Source: Candidatus Phosphoribacter hodrii
GTDB taxonomy: Bacteria; Actinomycetota; Actinomycetes; Actinomycetales; Dermatophilaceae
NCBI GenBank assembly: GCA_016707175.1
Contig: JADJIB010000011.1
Location: 1-64,000 of the forward strand
Direction: 5' to 3'
DNA: 64,000 nucleotides
Of this stretch, positions 55,134 to 63,378 are shown piece after piece. The notes beneath the pieces were generated by a model. The model worked only from the letters and a program-made list of their open reading frames with translations, made no database searches and had not been told where the DNA came from. The stretch's first letter is position 1, and each line of letters starts with the position of its first letter. The position numbers and the translations under genes were made by a program.

Positions 55134-56612
55134 ATGACACGACGAACTGATCTGCTGGCCGGCAAGGCCACCTCGCTTGCCGATGACGATCTCGACCCGT
55201 ACGGGTGGGGGAGCGCGGCCTACCCCGGCGGCCCTGGCACCGACTTCGACGGTGACCAACTCGATCGCGAGGAGCGAGCCGCCCTGCGGCGCGTTGCGGG
55301 GCTCTCGACCGAGCTTGAGGACGTCACCGAGGTCGAATACCGCCAGTTGCGCCTCGAACGGGTCGTGCTGGCCGCCGTCTGGACCGAGGGGACCGTCCAG
55401 GACGCCGAGAACTCGATCCGCGAGTTGGCCGCGCTCGCCGAGACCGCCGGCTCGACGGTGCTCGACGGGGTGATCCAGCGTCGCCAGGCCCCCGATCCGG
55501 CGACCTTCCTCGGCAAGGGCAAGGCTGTGGAGTTGCGTGACATCGTCCTGGCCGAAGGCGCCGACACGGTGATCTGCGACGGCGAGCTGGCCCCTGGTCA
55601 GCGGCGCGCGCTGGAAGACGTCGTCAAGGTCAAGGTCATCGACCGCACCGCGTTGATCCTCGACATCTTCGCCCAGCACGCCCAGAGCAGGGAGGGCAAG
55701 GCCCAGGTCGAGCTCGCCCAACTGCAGTACCTCCTGCCCCGATTGCGTGGGTGGGGTGAGTCGATGAGCCGTCAGGCCGGTGGCCGGGTCGCCGGTGGCG
55801 AGGGCATCGGGTCGCGTGGGCCGGGCGAGACGAAGATCGAGTTGGATCGGCGCCGGATCAACACGCGGATCGCCAAGCTCAAGCGGGACATCGCGGCCAT
55901 GAAGACCGGCCGCGACACCAAGCGGCACTCGCGGCGGGCCGGGCATGTGCCCAGCGTCGCGATCGCCGGCTACACCAACGCCGGTAAGTCCTCGATCCTC
56001 AACCGGATCACCGGCGCCGGTGTGCTCGTCGAGAACCAGTTGTTCGCGACCCTCGACCCGACGGTCCGGCGGGCCCAGACGTCCGACGGTCGGGAGTACA
56101 CGCTCGTCGACACGGTCGGATTCGTTCGGGCGCTGCCGCACCAACTCGTCGAGGCGTTCCGCTCCACCCTCGAGGAGGTCGCTGACGCCGATCTGCTGCT
56201 GCACGTCGTGGACGGGTCACACCCGGACCCCGAGGGTCAGATCGCCGCCGTGCGCGAGGTGCTCGCGGGCGTCAAAGGTGCCAGCGACGTGCCTGAAGTC
56301 ATCGTCATCAACAAGGCCGACGTCGCCGATCCCGAGGTCATCGACCGGTTGATCCGCACCCACAAGCATTCGATCGTCGTGTCGGCCCGAACCGGCGAAG
56401 GGCTTGATGGCCTGCTGGAACTCGTCGCCGACGGGCTGCCCAAGCCCGATGTCGAGGTCGAGTTGCTGCTGCCTTACGACCGCGGTGATCTGCTCAGCCG
56501 GGTGCACGAACACGGGGAAGTGCTCACCACCGAGCACACGGAAACGGGTACGCGAGTTCGTGCAAAAGTGCACGCGCAGGCAGTGGCCGCGCTGGCGGCA
56601 TACCGGGTCTGA
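55134..56612 (+). CDS. hflX: GTPase HflX
   Basis: 492 residues. The N-terminal HflX domain has ILAGVIQRRQ-like DGVIQRRQAPDPATFLGKGK, DTVICDGELAPGQRRALED and the signature QLQYLLPRLRGWG with RGPGETKIELDRRRI. The G domain has G1 GYTNAGKSSILN, G2 FATLDPTVRR, G3 DTVGFVRALPHQLVEAF, G4 NKAD and G5 VSART. It binds the 50S subunit and rescues or dissociates stalled ribosomes. Usual position after miaA-dapF in actinobacteria. Confidence 0.96.
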   Translation: MTRRTDLLAGKATSLADDDLDPYGWGSAAYPGGPGTDFDGDQLDREERAALRRVAGLSTELEDVTEVEYRQLRLERVVLAAVWTEGTVQDAENSIRELAALAETAGSTVLDGVIQRRQAPDPATFLGKGKAVELRDIVLAEGADTVICDGELAPGQRRALEDVVKVKVIDRTALILDIFAQHAQSREGKAQVELAQLQYLLPRLRGWGESMSRQAGGRVAGGEGIGSRGPGETKIELDRRRINTRIAKLKRDIAAMKTGRDTKRHSRRAGHVPSVAIAGYTNAGKSSILNRITGAGVLVENQLFATLDPTVRRAQTSDGREYTLVDTVGFVRALPHQLVEAFRSTLEEVADADLLLHVVDGSHPDPEGQIAAVREVLAGVKGASDVPEVIVINKADVADPEVIDRLIRTHKHSIVVSARTGEGLDGLLELVADGLPKPDVEVELLLPYDRGDLLSRVHEHGEVLTTEHTETGTRVRAKVHAQAVAALAAYRV

Positions 56613-56640
56613 TCCTGCCACGTGGGTATGCCGCGCGGCG

Positions 56641-56667
56641 CCCCCGACGGGGTGTCACGTCGGCGGG
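56641..56667. terminator. Hairpin between convergent hflX and DeoR genes
   Basis: CCCCCGACG pairs with CGTCGGcGGGG (one bulge) around a 7-nt loop in the 71-bp gap between the two stops. A bidirectional terminator is likely. Confidence 0.55.
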
Positions 56668-56683
56668 GTGAAGGGGCTATGGC

Positions 56684-57448
56684 TTAGAGGTGCGGGACGG
56701 TGACCGCGGGCCGCGCGTCGTGGCGCTCGACAGGGATCGTGAACCAGCCGGCGACCTTCGGGCTGATCCCGGTGTCGGTGAGGACGGCGTCGAAGTTGTC
56801 CAGGTCGAACACCTTGTAGAGGGACTCCCGGCAGAACTTGGAGGAGTCGGCGACGAGGAAGGATCGGCTGGAGATATCGCGCATCTTGCGTTTTAGCTCG
56901 ACCTCGTGGGCGTTGGAGTTGAAGACCCCGTCGGCCATCACCGAGTCGGCGCTGAACACGGCGACCGAGACGCGGATGTCGGCCAGATGACGGAGTGTCG
57001 CCGGCCCATGCAGCGTATACACGCTGGGGAGTAGCTCGCCCCCGAGCATGACCAAGTGGCCGAGTTGTCGGTTAGCGACCTCGAGGCCGATGCGCAGGTC
57101 GTTCGTCACGATGGTTAGGCCGCGCGCGGTGAGGCGCTTGGCGACCTCGAGCGTCGTCGAGCCGCTGTCAAGCAGGACGGTCTGGCCATCCTCGATCCGG
57201 GCGGCCATGGCCGCGCCGATCGCCACCTTCTCGGAGGTGTGCAGCGACTGCTTGACGGCGAACGGAGTGTCCGCGTGGCGGATGGGGAGGGCGCCGCCAT
57301 GCGTGCGCTGCACGAGGTTGAGCTTCTCGAGCCGGGCCAGATGCCGGCGGATGGTCGACGCGTCCACCCCGAACGCCAGCGCAAGATCGGGGACGCTGCG
57401 ATAGCCGTTCTCGAGGAGGTCATCGAGAATGTCGGCCTTGCGGACCAT
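56684..57448 (-). CDS. DeoR/GlpR-family transcriptional regulator
   Basis: 254 residues. The N-terminal HTH reads SVPDLALAFGVDASTIRRHL then ARLEKLNLVQRTHGGA, the DeoR signature. The C-terminal DeoR sensor domain has IEDGQTVLLDSGSTTLEVAK, LTIVTNDLRIGLEVA, HLVMLGGEL, VAVFSADSV and the SSKF motif (LVADSSKFCR). It senses a sugar phosphate. Divergent from the sugar importer operon across 227 bp that contain a perfect 16-bp palindrome, its likely operator. The ATG at 57448 gives the family N-terminus (MVRKADILDDLLENG). Confidence 0.9.
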   Translation of the reverse strand: MVRKADILDDLLENGYRSVPDLALAFGVDASTIRRHLARLEKLNLVQRTHGGALPIRHADTPFAVKQSLHTSEKVAIGAAMAARIEDGQTVLLDSGSTTLEVAKRLTARGLTIVTNDLRIGLEVANRQLGHLVMLGGELLPSVYTLHGPATLRHLADIRVSVAVFSADSVMADGVFNSNAHEVELKRKMRDISSRSFLVADSSKFCRESLYKVFDLDNFDAVLTDTGISPKVAGWFTIPVERHDARPAVTVPHL

Positions 57449-57534
57449 GAGGCTCCTTGGTGGTGTGCCACGCGCCTTCTCGTGGAGAAGACGTGCCCAC
57501 CGTAGCGCGTTTCGCCCACCTAGCGCCAGATGAG

Positions 57535-57550
57535 TGCCTGATATCAGGCA
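57535..57550. promoter_or_regulatory. Perfect 16-bp palindrome, likely DeoR operator
   Basis: TGCCTGATATCAGGCA, in the gap between the regulator gene and the importer operon, about 45 bp before the importer promoter -35 box. Confidence 0.6.
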
Positions 57551-57591
57551 CCGTGACGAACGTAATCGGGCAAATTGTCCCAAGAAGGGTA

Positions 57592-57620
57592 TTGACAGTG
57601 CGCGAACACGTGCGTAACGT
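57592..57620 (+). promoter_or_regulatory. Sigma-70-type promoter of the importer operon
   Basis: TTGACA (57592-57597), 17-bp spacer, TAACGT (57615-57620). This is the best -35/-10 pair in the window. An inverted pair GAAC...GTTC around the -10 could be a second regulator site. Confidence 0.7.
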
Positions 57621-57675
57621 TCACGTCATGGCAACCGCCAGCCCCGGCGGTTCGAACGAAACATGGAGAACCCGC

Positions 57676-58725
57676 ATGACGCGTACCAGGCTCGCCAAGC
57701 CGGCAGCACTCCTCGCCGTTGGGTCGATCGCGCTCACCGCTGGCTGCGGTAGCACTGCAGGGACCACCTCGACGAGCGCCAGCGCTGCGGCGAAGCCGGT
57801 CGACGCGAAGTCGATGACGATGGTCACCGTGGTCAAGCTCACCGGCGTGGGTTGGTTCGACCGAATGAATCAAGGCATCAAGGCCTTCGGTCAGCGGACC
57901 GGGGTGGACGCGCGGATGGACGGTGCCGATACCGCGAGCCCCGAGAAGCAGATCGCGATCATCCAGAACCTCATCGCCCAGAAGCCGACGGCCATCACCG
58001 TCGTCCCGAACTCGCCGGCCGCGACCGAATCGGTCCTCAAGAGTGCCCGGGAGCAAGGCATCGTCGTGGTCACCCACGAGGCACCGGGCATGACCAACGT
58101 CGATGCCGACCTTGAAGCCTTCGACAACGCCGACTACGGCGCCGCCATCATGGATGCGATGGCCTCGTGCATGGGCAAGTCCGGGAAGTACGTCCAGTTC
58201 GTCGGGGCGCTGACGGCCGAGACCCACCTGGCCTGGGTCAAGGGTGCCTACGAGAAGGGCAAGTCCGCCTACCCCGGTATGACCAGGATCAGCGACCCGA
58301 TCGAATCCAAGGAAGACGAGAACACGGCATACGCGAGGGCGAAGGAACTGCTCACCCGCGACCCGGAGATCAAAGGTTTCCAGGGGTCAGCCGCGACGGA
58401 CGTCGCGGGCATCGCCAGGGCGGTGCAGGAGACGGGCCGAGCCGCCGACACCTGTGTCATCGGGACGAGCATCCCCTCCATCGCCGGCAAGTATCTGACC
58501 GACAAGTCGATCGACCAGATCTTCTTCTGGGACCCGGCCGCGGCCGGTGAGGCGCAGCTCGCGCTGGCCTTGAAGATCGCCAAGGGGGAGAAGATCACCG
58601 AGGGCACAGACCTGGGTGTCGACGGCTACCACAAGCTCAAGAAGTCGCCCACCATGGCCAACGTCTGGCTCGGTGACGCGCAGGTCTCCGTTGACGCCAG
58701 CACCGCCTCGAAGTACCCGTTCTAA
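57676..58725 (+). CDS. ABC sugar transporter substrate-binding lipoprotein (RbsB/RhaS-like)
   Basis: 349 residues. Signal peptide with lipobox ALTAGC (about Cys24), then a type-1 periplasmic-binding fold of the ribose/rhamnose/autoinducer-2 kind: MVTVVKLTGVGWFDRMNQGI, PEKQIAIIQNLIAQKPTAIT, VVTHEAPGMTNVD, AFDNADYGAAIMDAMAS, KYVQFVGALTAETHLAWVKG, KGFQGSAATDVAGIARAVQE and IDQIFFWDPAAAGEAQLALA. It is anchored on the outer face of the membrane and feeds the RbsA/RbsC-type system downstream. The ligand is unknown. ATG 57676 starts the basic n-region; an earlier in-frame reading has no signal peptide. Confidence 0.9.
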   Translation: MTRTRLAKPAALLAVGSIALTAGCGSTAGTTSTSASAAAKPVDAKSMTMVTVVKLTGVGWFDRMNQGIKAFGQRTGVDARMDGADTASPEKQIAIIQNLIAQKPTAITVVPNSPAATESVLKSAREQGIVVVTHEAPGMTNVDADLEAFDNADYGAAIMDAMASCMGKSGKYVQFVGALTAETHLAWVKGAYEKGKSAYPGMTRISDPIESKEDENTAYARAKELLTRDPEIKGFQGSAATDVAGIARAVQETGRAADTCVIGTSIPSIAGKYLTDKSIDQIFFWDPAAAGEAQLALALKIAKGEKITEGTDLGVDGYHKLKKSPTMANVWLGDAQVSVDASTASKYPF

Positions 58726-58761
58726 GAGCTGCGGCTGCGCAAGCGCGCAGACCGCTCAACC

Positions 58762-58813
58762 GTCGGGGCCTCTCCGGTTTCCCCCCACCGCTTCTGACCG
58801 GGGAGGCCCCGAC
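58762..58813 (+). other. Strong hairpin between binding-protein and ATPase genes
   Basis: 17-bp arms (58762-58778 and 58797-58813), 16 of 17 paired, around an 18-nt loop and without a T tract. Probably an mRNA-stabilising or attenuating stem that keeps binding-protein mRNA in excess over the transporter core. Confidence 0.65.
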
Positions 58814-58854
58814 CCAACACCGAGGCCGCTGCTCCATCCGAACCAAGGACGACC

Positions 58855-60360
58855 ATGGACATCTCACCGGCCCCACGGCCCGTGCTGGAGCTCCGCGACA
58901 TCGTCAAGACCTACGGTGGTGTCCACGCCCTCGACACCGTGTCCTTCACACTCCTGCCCGGCGAGGTGCACTGCCTCGCTGGTGAGAACGGCAGCGGGAA
59001 GTCGACGCTCATCAAGATCATCAGCGGCGTGGAAACTCCCGACTCCGGCGTGATCGTCGTCGGCGGCGAGCGGCACGCGAGCATGACCCCGGCCAGCGCC
59101 ATCGCAGCCGGGGTTCAAGTCATCTACCAGGACTTCTCGCTCTTTCCGAACCTCAGCGTGGCCGAGAACATCGCCATGCCGCGCCAACGCGCTGTGGGTG
59201 GCCGGTTCTATTCGGCCCGCGCAGCCCGCCCCATCGCGCAGGGGATCGTCGACGAGCTCGGCCTGGCCCTTGATCTGGATGCCGATGTCGCGGCCCTGTC
59301 GGTTGCCGACAAGCAATTGACCGCCATCTGCCGGGCGCTCGTCAGCGACGCCCAGATCATCATCATGGACGAGCCCACCACGGCGTTGACCGGAGCCGAG
59401 GTCACCGCGCTGTTCGCCCTCGTTCGCCGGTTGCAGTCCCGCGGCGTGTCGCTGATCTTCGTCAGCCACAAGCTCGACGAGGTGCTCCGGGTCTCCCAAC
59501 GCCTCACCGTGCTGCGCAACGGCACGTGGGTCGCCACCGGTGCGGCGGGGGACTACGACCGCGATGCGATCGCCGGGCTGATGACCGGCAAGGACATCGA
59601 CACTTCGCGGGTGGTGTCTGCCGTCCCGGCCGACGCCGCCATCGCCCTGGAGGTCAAGGGTCTCGGCCGACCGGGCGCGTTCGCCGACGTCGACCTGGTG
59701 GTCCGGTGCGGGGAGATCGTCGGTCTGACCGGGCTGCTCGGTTCGGGGCGCGGCGAGATCGCCGAGGCCATCTTCGGGGTGCGCCCGGCCACCACGGGGA
59801 CGATTGCCGTCGGCGGCCACCCGGTGCGCATCCAATCGATCCCGGACGCGGTCGCCGCAGGGATCGGCTACGTCCCGGAAGACCGACTGACCCAAGGGTT
59901 GTTCCTCGACGACTCCATCGCCGACAACGTCGTGGCGGCCTCGGTCACCGCATTTGCCGGTCGGGCCAGGCTGCTGGACCGGGCGCGGATGCTCGCCTTC
60001 ATCCAGAGTGTCGCGAGCCGGCTACGCATCAAGGCGCCCAACCTCAGCCTCGCGGTTCGCAGCCTCTCGGGCGGGAACGCCCAACGTGTCGTGCTCGCCA
60101 AGTGGTTGATGACCAACCCCAAGGTGCTGCTGCTCAACGGCCCCACCGTCGGCGTCGACGTGGGCTCCAAGTCCGAGATCCTCGAGATCCTGCGGACCCA
60201 GGCGAGCGCGGGGATGGGCGTCGTCGTCATCTCCGACGACATCCCCGAGTTGTACAGCGCGTGCCACCGGGTCCTCATCGTGCAGGGGGGCCGAATCGTC
60301 TGCGAGTTGGCCGGGGATGCCGTCCGGGTTGAGACCATCGAGCAGCGGATCGCCGCATGA
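58855..60360 (+). CDS. Sugar ABC transporter ATP-binding protein (RbsA type, double domain)
   Basis: 501 residues with two nucleotide-binding domains. The first is canonical: Walker A GENGSGKSTLIKI, Q-loop VIYQDFSLFPNLSVAENIAM, signature region ALSVADKQLTAICRAL (degenerate), Walker B IIMDEPTTALTG and His in FVSHKLDEV. The second has the usual RbsA-type degenerate Walker A (LLGSGRGEIAEAIFG), signature RSLSGGNAQRVVLAKWL, and Walker B LLLNGPTVGVDVGSK, where Asn-Gly replaces Asp-Glu; the latter is stronger decay than usual (DEPT is normal). It drives the two permeases that follow. Confidence 0.93.
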   Translation: MDISPAPRPVLELRDIVKTYGGVHALDTVSFTLLPGEVHCLAGENGSGKSTLIKIISGVETPDSGVIVVGGERHASMTPASAIAAGVQVIYQDFSLFPNLSVAENIAMPRQRAVGGRFYSARAARPIAQGIVDELGLALDLDADVAALSVADKQLTAICRALVSDAQIIIMDEPTTALTGAEVTALFALVRRLQSRGVSLIFVSHKLDEVLRVSQRLTVLRNGTWVATGAAGDYDRDAIAGLMTGKDIDTSRVVSAVPADAAIALEVKGLGRPGAFADVDLVVRCGEIVGLTGLLGSGRGEIAEAIFGVRPATTGTIAVGGHPVRIQSIPDAVAAGIGYVPEDRLTQGLFLDDSIADNVVAASVTAFAGRARLLDRARMLAFIQSVASRLRIKAPNLSLAVRSLSGGNAQRVVLAKWLMTNPKVLLLNGPTVGVDVGSKSEILEILRTQASAGMGVVVISDDIPELYSACHRVLIVQGGRIVCELAGDAVRVETIEQRIAA

Positions 60361-61418
60361 GCACGCCGGCACTGCGCCAAAGGCGCTCGGGGTTGCTGTC
60401 CCGCTGGCCGGGGCGCAACAACGAGGGCTACCTCGCTGCCCTGTTGCTGCTCGTCGTGGCCGTGATGTCCGCTGCCGCACCGGCGTTCTTCAGCCTGCAC
60501 ACCTTCTTCTCGGTGATCCGTGGCGCGACCGTCCCGTGGATCTTCGCCATGGGCGTGTTGCTGGTCCTGGTGTCCGGCGGAATCGACGTCTCCTTCCCGG
60601 CGATCGCCGTGTTCTCGGCATACTCCGCGGTCGCCCTCACCACGGCGCGAGGCGTCGACGCGGGACTGCTCGGAAACTTCGCGCTCGCCATGGCCATCGG
60701 CTGCCTCCTTGGGCTGGTGAACGGCATCCTCATCGCGCGGTTCCGCCTGCCGACACTGATCGTCACATTGGGCACGGCAGGCTTCTTCCGCGGCGCGATG
60801 ATCACCTTCGTCGGAGCCACCTACATCGCCCAACTGCCGCGGTCGCTGGCCGAGCAGAGCACCCGCTCGGTGATCTCCGTGAACACGGAGGCGGGGACGA
60901 CGTTCCTGCACGTCCTCGTCGTCCCGGTGCTCATCCTCACGGTGCTCATCGCGCTCGGCCTGAAACACACGATGTTTGGCCGCGCGGCATACGCCATCGG
61001 TGGTGACCCTGAGGCGGCCCGGCGGGTCGGCATCCCGGTGCAGCGGACCCAGGTCGTCCTCTACGTGCTGGTCGGCGCCCTCGCGGCCTTCGGCGGGATG
61101 GTCTTCATGATCCAGGGGCAGGCCGCCGACCCCCAGATGCTCATCGGCATCGAGTTGGACACCATCGCGGCCGTCGTCCTCGGAGGGGCGTCGATCTTCG
61201 GCGGACGCGGCTCGGTCCTCGGCACGGTACTCGGTGTGTTGCTCGTCCAGGTGATCAACAACAGCCTCGTGCTGGTCGGGGTCCCGACCGCCTGGCAACG
61301 AGCCACAGTTGGCCTGCTGCTCCTGCTCGGAGTCGGCGCCCAAGCGTGGGCCGGGCGCAGACCGCGTCGCGCGGCGCCCGCAGCAGTGAAGGCCCCGGCC
61401 GTGAAGGCAGCGGCATGA
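60357..61418 (+). CDS. Sugar ABC transporter permease (RbsC type)
   Basis: 353 residues, eight to ten spans. GVLLVLVSGGIDVSFPAIAV is the BPD_transp_2 signature; GLVNGILIARFRLPTLIVTL and GTAGFFRGAMI, LKHTMFGRAAYAIGGDPEAA and VVLGGASIFGGRGSVLGTVL are further landmarks. Ala/Lys-Pro tail (APAAVKAPAVKAAA). Start overlaps the ATPase stop (ATGA). Confidence 0.92.
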   Translation: MSTPALRQRRSGLLSRWPGRNNEGYLAALLLLVVAVMSAAAPAFFSLHTFFSVIRGATVPWIFAMGVLLVLVSGGIDVSFPAIAVFSAYSAVALTTARGVDAGLLGNFALAMAIGCLLGLVNGILIARFRLPTLIVTLGTAGFFRGAMITFVGATYIAQLPRSLAEQSTRSVISVNTEAGTTFLHVLVVPVLILTVLIALGLKHTMFGRAAYAIGGDPEAARRVGIPVQRTQVVLYVLVGALAAFGGMVFMIQGQAADPQMLIGIELDTIAAVVLGGASIFGGRGSVLGTVLGVLLVQVINNSLVLVGVPTAWQRATVGLLLLLGVGAQAWAGRRPRRAAPAAVKAPAVKAAA

Positions 61419-62464
61419 TGAACCGCATCGCCGAGGCGGACGGCATGCGCCGTGGTGGCGCCGAGCGTCGGGACGTGCTCACCGACTTCGTCCGCAAGAT
61501 CCATGTCAATCGCTCGGTCGGACAGATGGCCGCGCTCCTCGTGGCTGCCTTCGCGATCTTCACCATCCTGCGCCCTGCCGTGTTCCTGGGCTCGTACAAC
61601 CTCCAGGTCATCGCCCTGGCCGCCCCCGAGATCGGCATCCTTGCCATCGCCATGATGGTGACGATGCTCAGTGGCGGGATCGACCTGTCGGTCGTCTCCA
61701 TCGCGAACGCTTCGGCGATCACGATCTCGATGACCTACACGGCCGTGAGCTCTCGGGCCGGGGTCGAGCTGGCCAACTCGCTCGCTCTTCCGTTGGTCCT
61801 GCTGGGGCTCGTGGTCGGGGTGGCGGCGGGCGCGATCAACGGACTGCTCATCGCGAAGGTCGGGATCACCCCCATCCTCGCCACCCTGGGCACGATGCAA
61901 CTGTTCAACGGGCTCGAGCTCGTCGTCACCGGCGGCAGGACGCTTTACGGGGCCCCGGCGGGGTTGAGCACGCTGGGGACGACGACGTTCCTCGGAGTGC
62001 CGGCAATCTTCCTCATTCTCGTCGTGGTGGCCGTGGCGATCGGTGTGCTCCTGGACCGGATCTCGCTGGGTTTCCGGATCCGCTACCAGGGAGCCAACGC
62101 CGAGGCGAGCCGGTTCTCCGGGATCAGCTCGACGCGGACTCTGCTGGCGACCTACACCATCGTCGGACTGCTGGGCGGCATCGCCGGCGTGGTCTTCCTG
62201 TCGCGCAACCCCAGCGCGAGTGCCGACTACGGCGCCTCCTACACCCTGCTCGTCATCGTCATCGCCGTGCTCGGCGGCACCAACCCGTACGGCGGCCGGG
62301 CCACCGTCCTCGGCGTGGTGCTGGCCACGCTCTGCCTGCAGGTCGTCGCCAGCGGGTTCACGGCCATGCGATTGAGCTCCCAGCAATACGCCATGGCGCA
62401 GGGCGTCATCCTCATCGGCGCCATGGTCCTGGATTACCTCCGAGGTCGTGGTTCCTCGAGATGA
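61415..62464 (+). CDS. Sugar ABC transporter permease (RbsC type)
   Basis: 349 residues, second permease of the pair: MMVTMLSGGIDLSVVSIANA, GAINGLLIAKVGITPILATL, GFRIRYQGANAEASRFSGIS and VIAVLGGTNPYGGRATVLGV. Two distinct RbsC-type permeases indicate a heterodimeric channel like that of the autoinducer-2 or rhamnose systems. The start is at ATGATG (61415 or 61418), overlapping the previous stop. Confidence 0.92.
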   Translation: MMNRIAEADGMRRGGAERRDVLTDFVRKIHVNRSVGQMAALLVAAFAIFTILRPAVFLGSYNLQVIALAAPEIGILAIAMMVTMLSGGIDLSVVSIANASAITISMTYTAVSSRAGVELANSLALPLVLLGLVVGVAAGAINGLLIAKVGITPILATLGTMQLFNGLELVVTGGRTLYGAPAGLSTLGTTTFLGVPAIFLILVVVAVAIGVLLDRISLGFRIRYQGANAEASRFSGISSTRTLLATYTIVGLLGGIAGVVFLSRNPSASADYGASYTLLVIVIAVLGGTNPYGGRATVLGVVLATLCLQVVASGFTAMRLSSQQYAMAQGVILIGAMVLDYLRGRGSSR

Positions 62465-62574
62465 GACCCGATCCGGCGTCAGTGTCGGCCAGCGTCAACC
62501 CCACAACCAACCCCAGCCACAATCCCCGCCACCACCCCAGCACCACCCCCTACGTTTCGAAAGGCAGTACCAGC

Positions 62575-63378
62575 GTGTCCTGGCTCAGCGACCTCTTCTG
62601 TGTGACCAAGCCGGTCATCGGCATGTGTCACCTCTCCCCGCTCCCCGGGGACCCCTCCTATGACAGGGGGCGCGGCGTCCGGGCAATCGTCGCCCACGCA
62701 CGCCGCGAGGTGGAGTCGCTTCAGGAGGGTGGCGTGGACGGCATCCTCATCTCGAATGAGTTCAGCCTGCCCTACCTGACCAAGACCGAGCCCATCACGG
62801 CTGTGACCATGGCCCGCATCATCGGCGAGATCAACGACGCGATCGAGGTTCCCTTCGGCGTGAACGTCCTCTGGGACGCGACCGCCAGCATCGACCTCGC
62901 CGTCGCGACCGACGCCAAGTTCGTGCGTGAGGTGTTCACGGGGGTGTATGCCGGTGACTTCGGTCTGTGGAACACGAACGTCGGACAGACTGCGCGCCAC
63001 CGGTTGGCAGTGTCCGGCGACGACGTCCGGTTGCTCTTCAACATCGTGCCCGAGGCCGCCAACTACCTTGCCGGGCGCGACCTCGCGTCGGTGACCCGCT
63101 CGACGGTGTTCAACTGCGTTCCCGATGCCCTGTGCGTCTCCGGTCTGACGGCAGGCGCTCCGACGGACAACTCCGTCCTCAAGGTGGTCAAGGACAACGC
63201 CGGCGACGTTCCGGTCATCGTCAACACCGGAGTCCGGGCCGAGACCGCGGAGCCGAGCCTGCGGATCGCCGATGCCGCGATCGTCGGGACGGCCTTGAAG
63301 CGCGATGGCATCTTCGAGAACACTGTGGATGTGGCCAGGGTCATCGAGTTGATGGACGTCGTGCGGAGCATGCGCTGA
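62575..63378 (+). CDS. BtpA/SgcQ-family protein
   Basis: 267 residues, a TIM-barrel of the BtpA family: VIGMCHLSPLPGDPSYDRG, EVESLQEGGVDGILISNEFS, EVPFGVNVLWDATASIDLAV, FVREVFTGVYAGDFGLWNTN, VLFNI-type LLFNIVPEAANYLAGRD, ALCVSGLTAGAPTD and a phosphate-loop-like VPVIVNTGVRAETAEP. BtpA was named for photosystem I assembly, but members in sugar operons (SgcQ) are of unknown enzymatic role. I prefer GTG 62575, preceded by AAAGG, because the frame upstream to 62461 is a His/Pro/Asn/Thr-rich low-complexity stretch foreign to the family. Its place between importer and kinase suggests a catabolic step (inference). Confidence 0.85.
   Translation: MSWLSDLFCVTKPVIGMCHLSPLPGDPSYDRGRGVRAIVAHARREVESLQEGGVDGILISNEFSLPYLTKTEPITAVTMARIIGEINDAIEVPFGVNVLWDATASIDLAVATDAKFVREVFTGVYAGDFGLWNTNVGQTARHRLAVSGDDVRLLFNIVPEAANYLAGRDLASVTRSTVFNCVPDALCVSGLTAGAPTDNSVLKVVKDNAGDVPVIVNTGVRAETAEPSLRIADAAIVGTALKRDGIFENTVDVARVIELMDVVRSMR

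Noticed and set aside
57535..57550. The 16-bp palindrome as a terminator of the DeoR gene
   Set aside because: It lies upstream of the DeoR start, not after its stop, and is too short and AT-centred for a terminator; operator is likelier.
62461..62575. 38-residue N-terminal extension of the BtpA-family protein
   Set aside because: Low-complexity Asn/Thr/Pro/His sequence absent from the family; GTG 62575 with an upstream purine-rich site gives the normal start.
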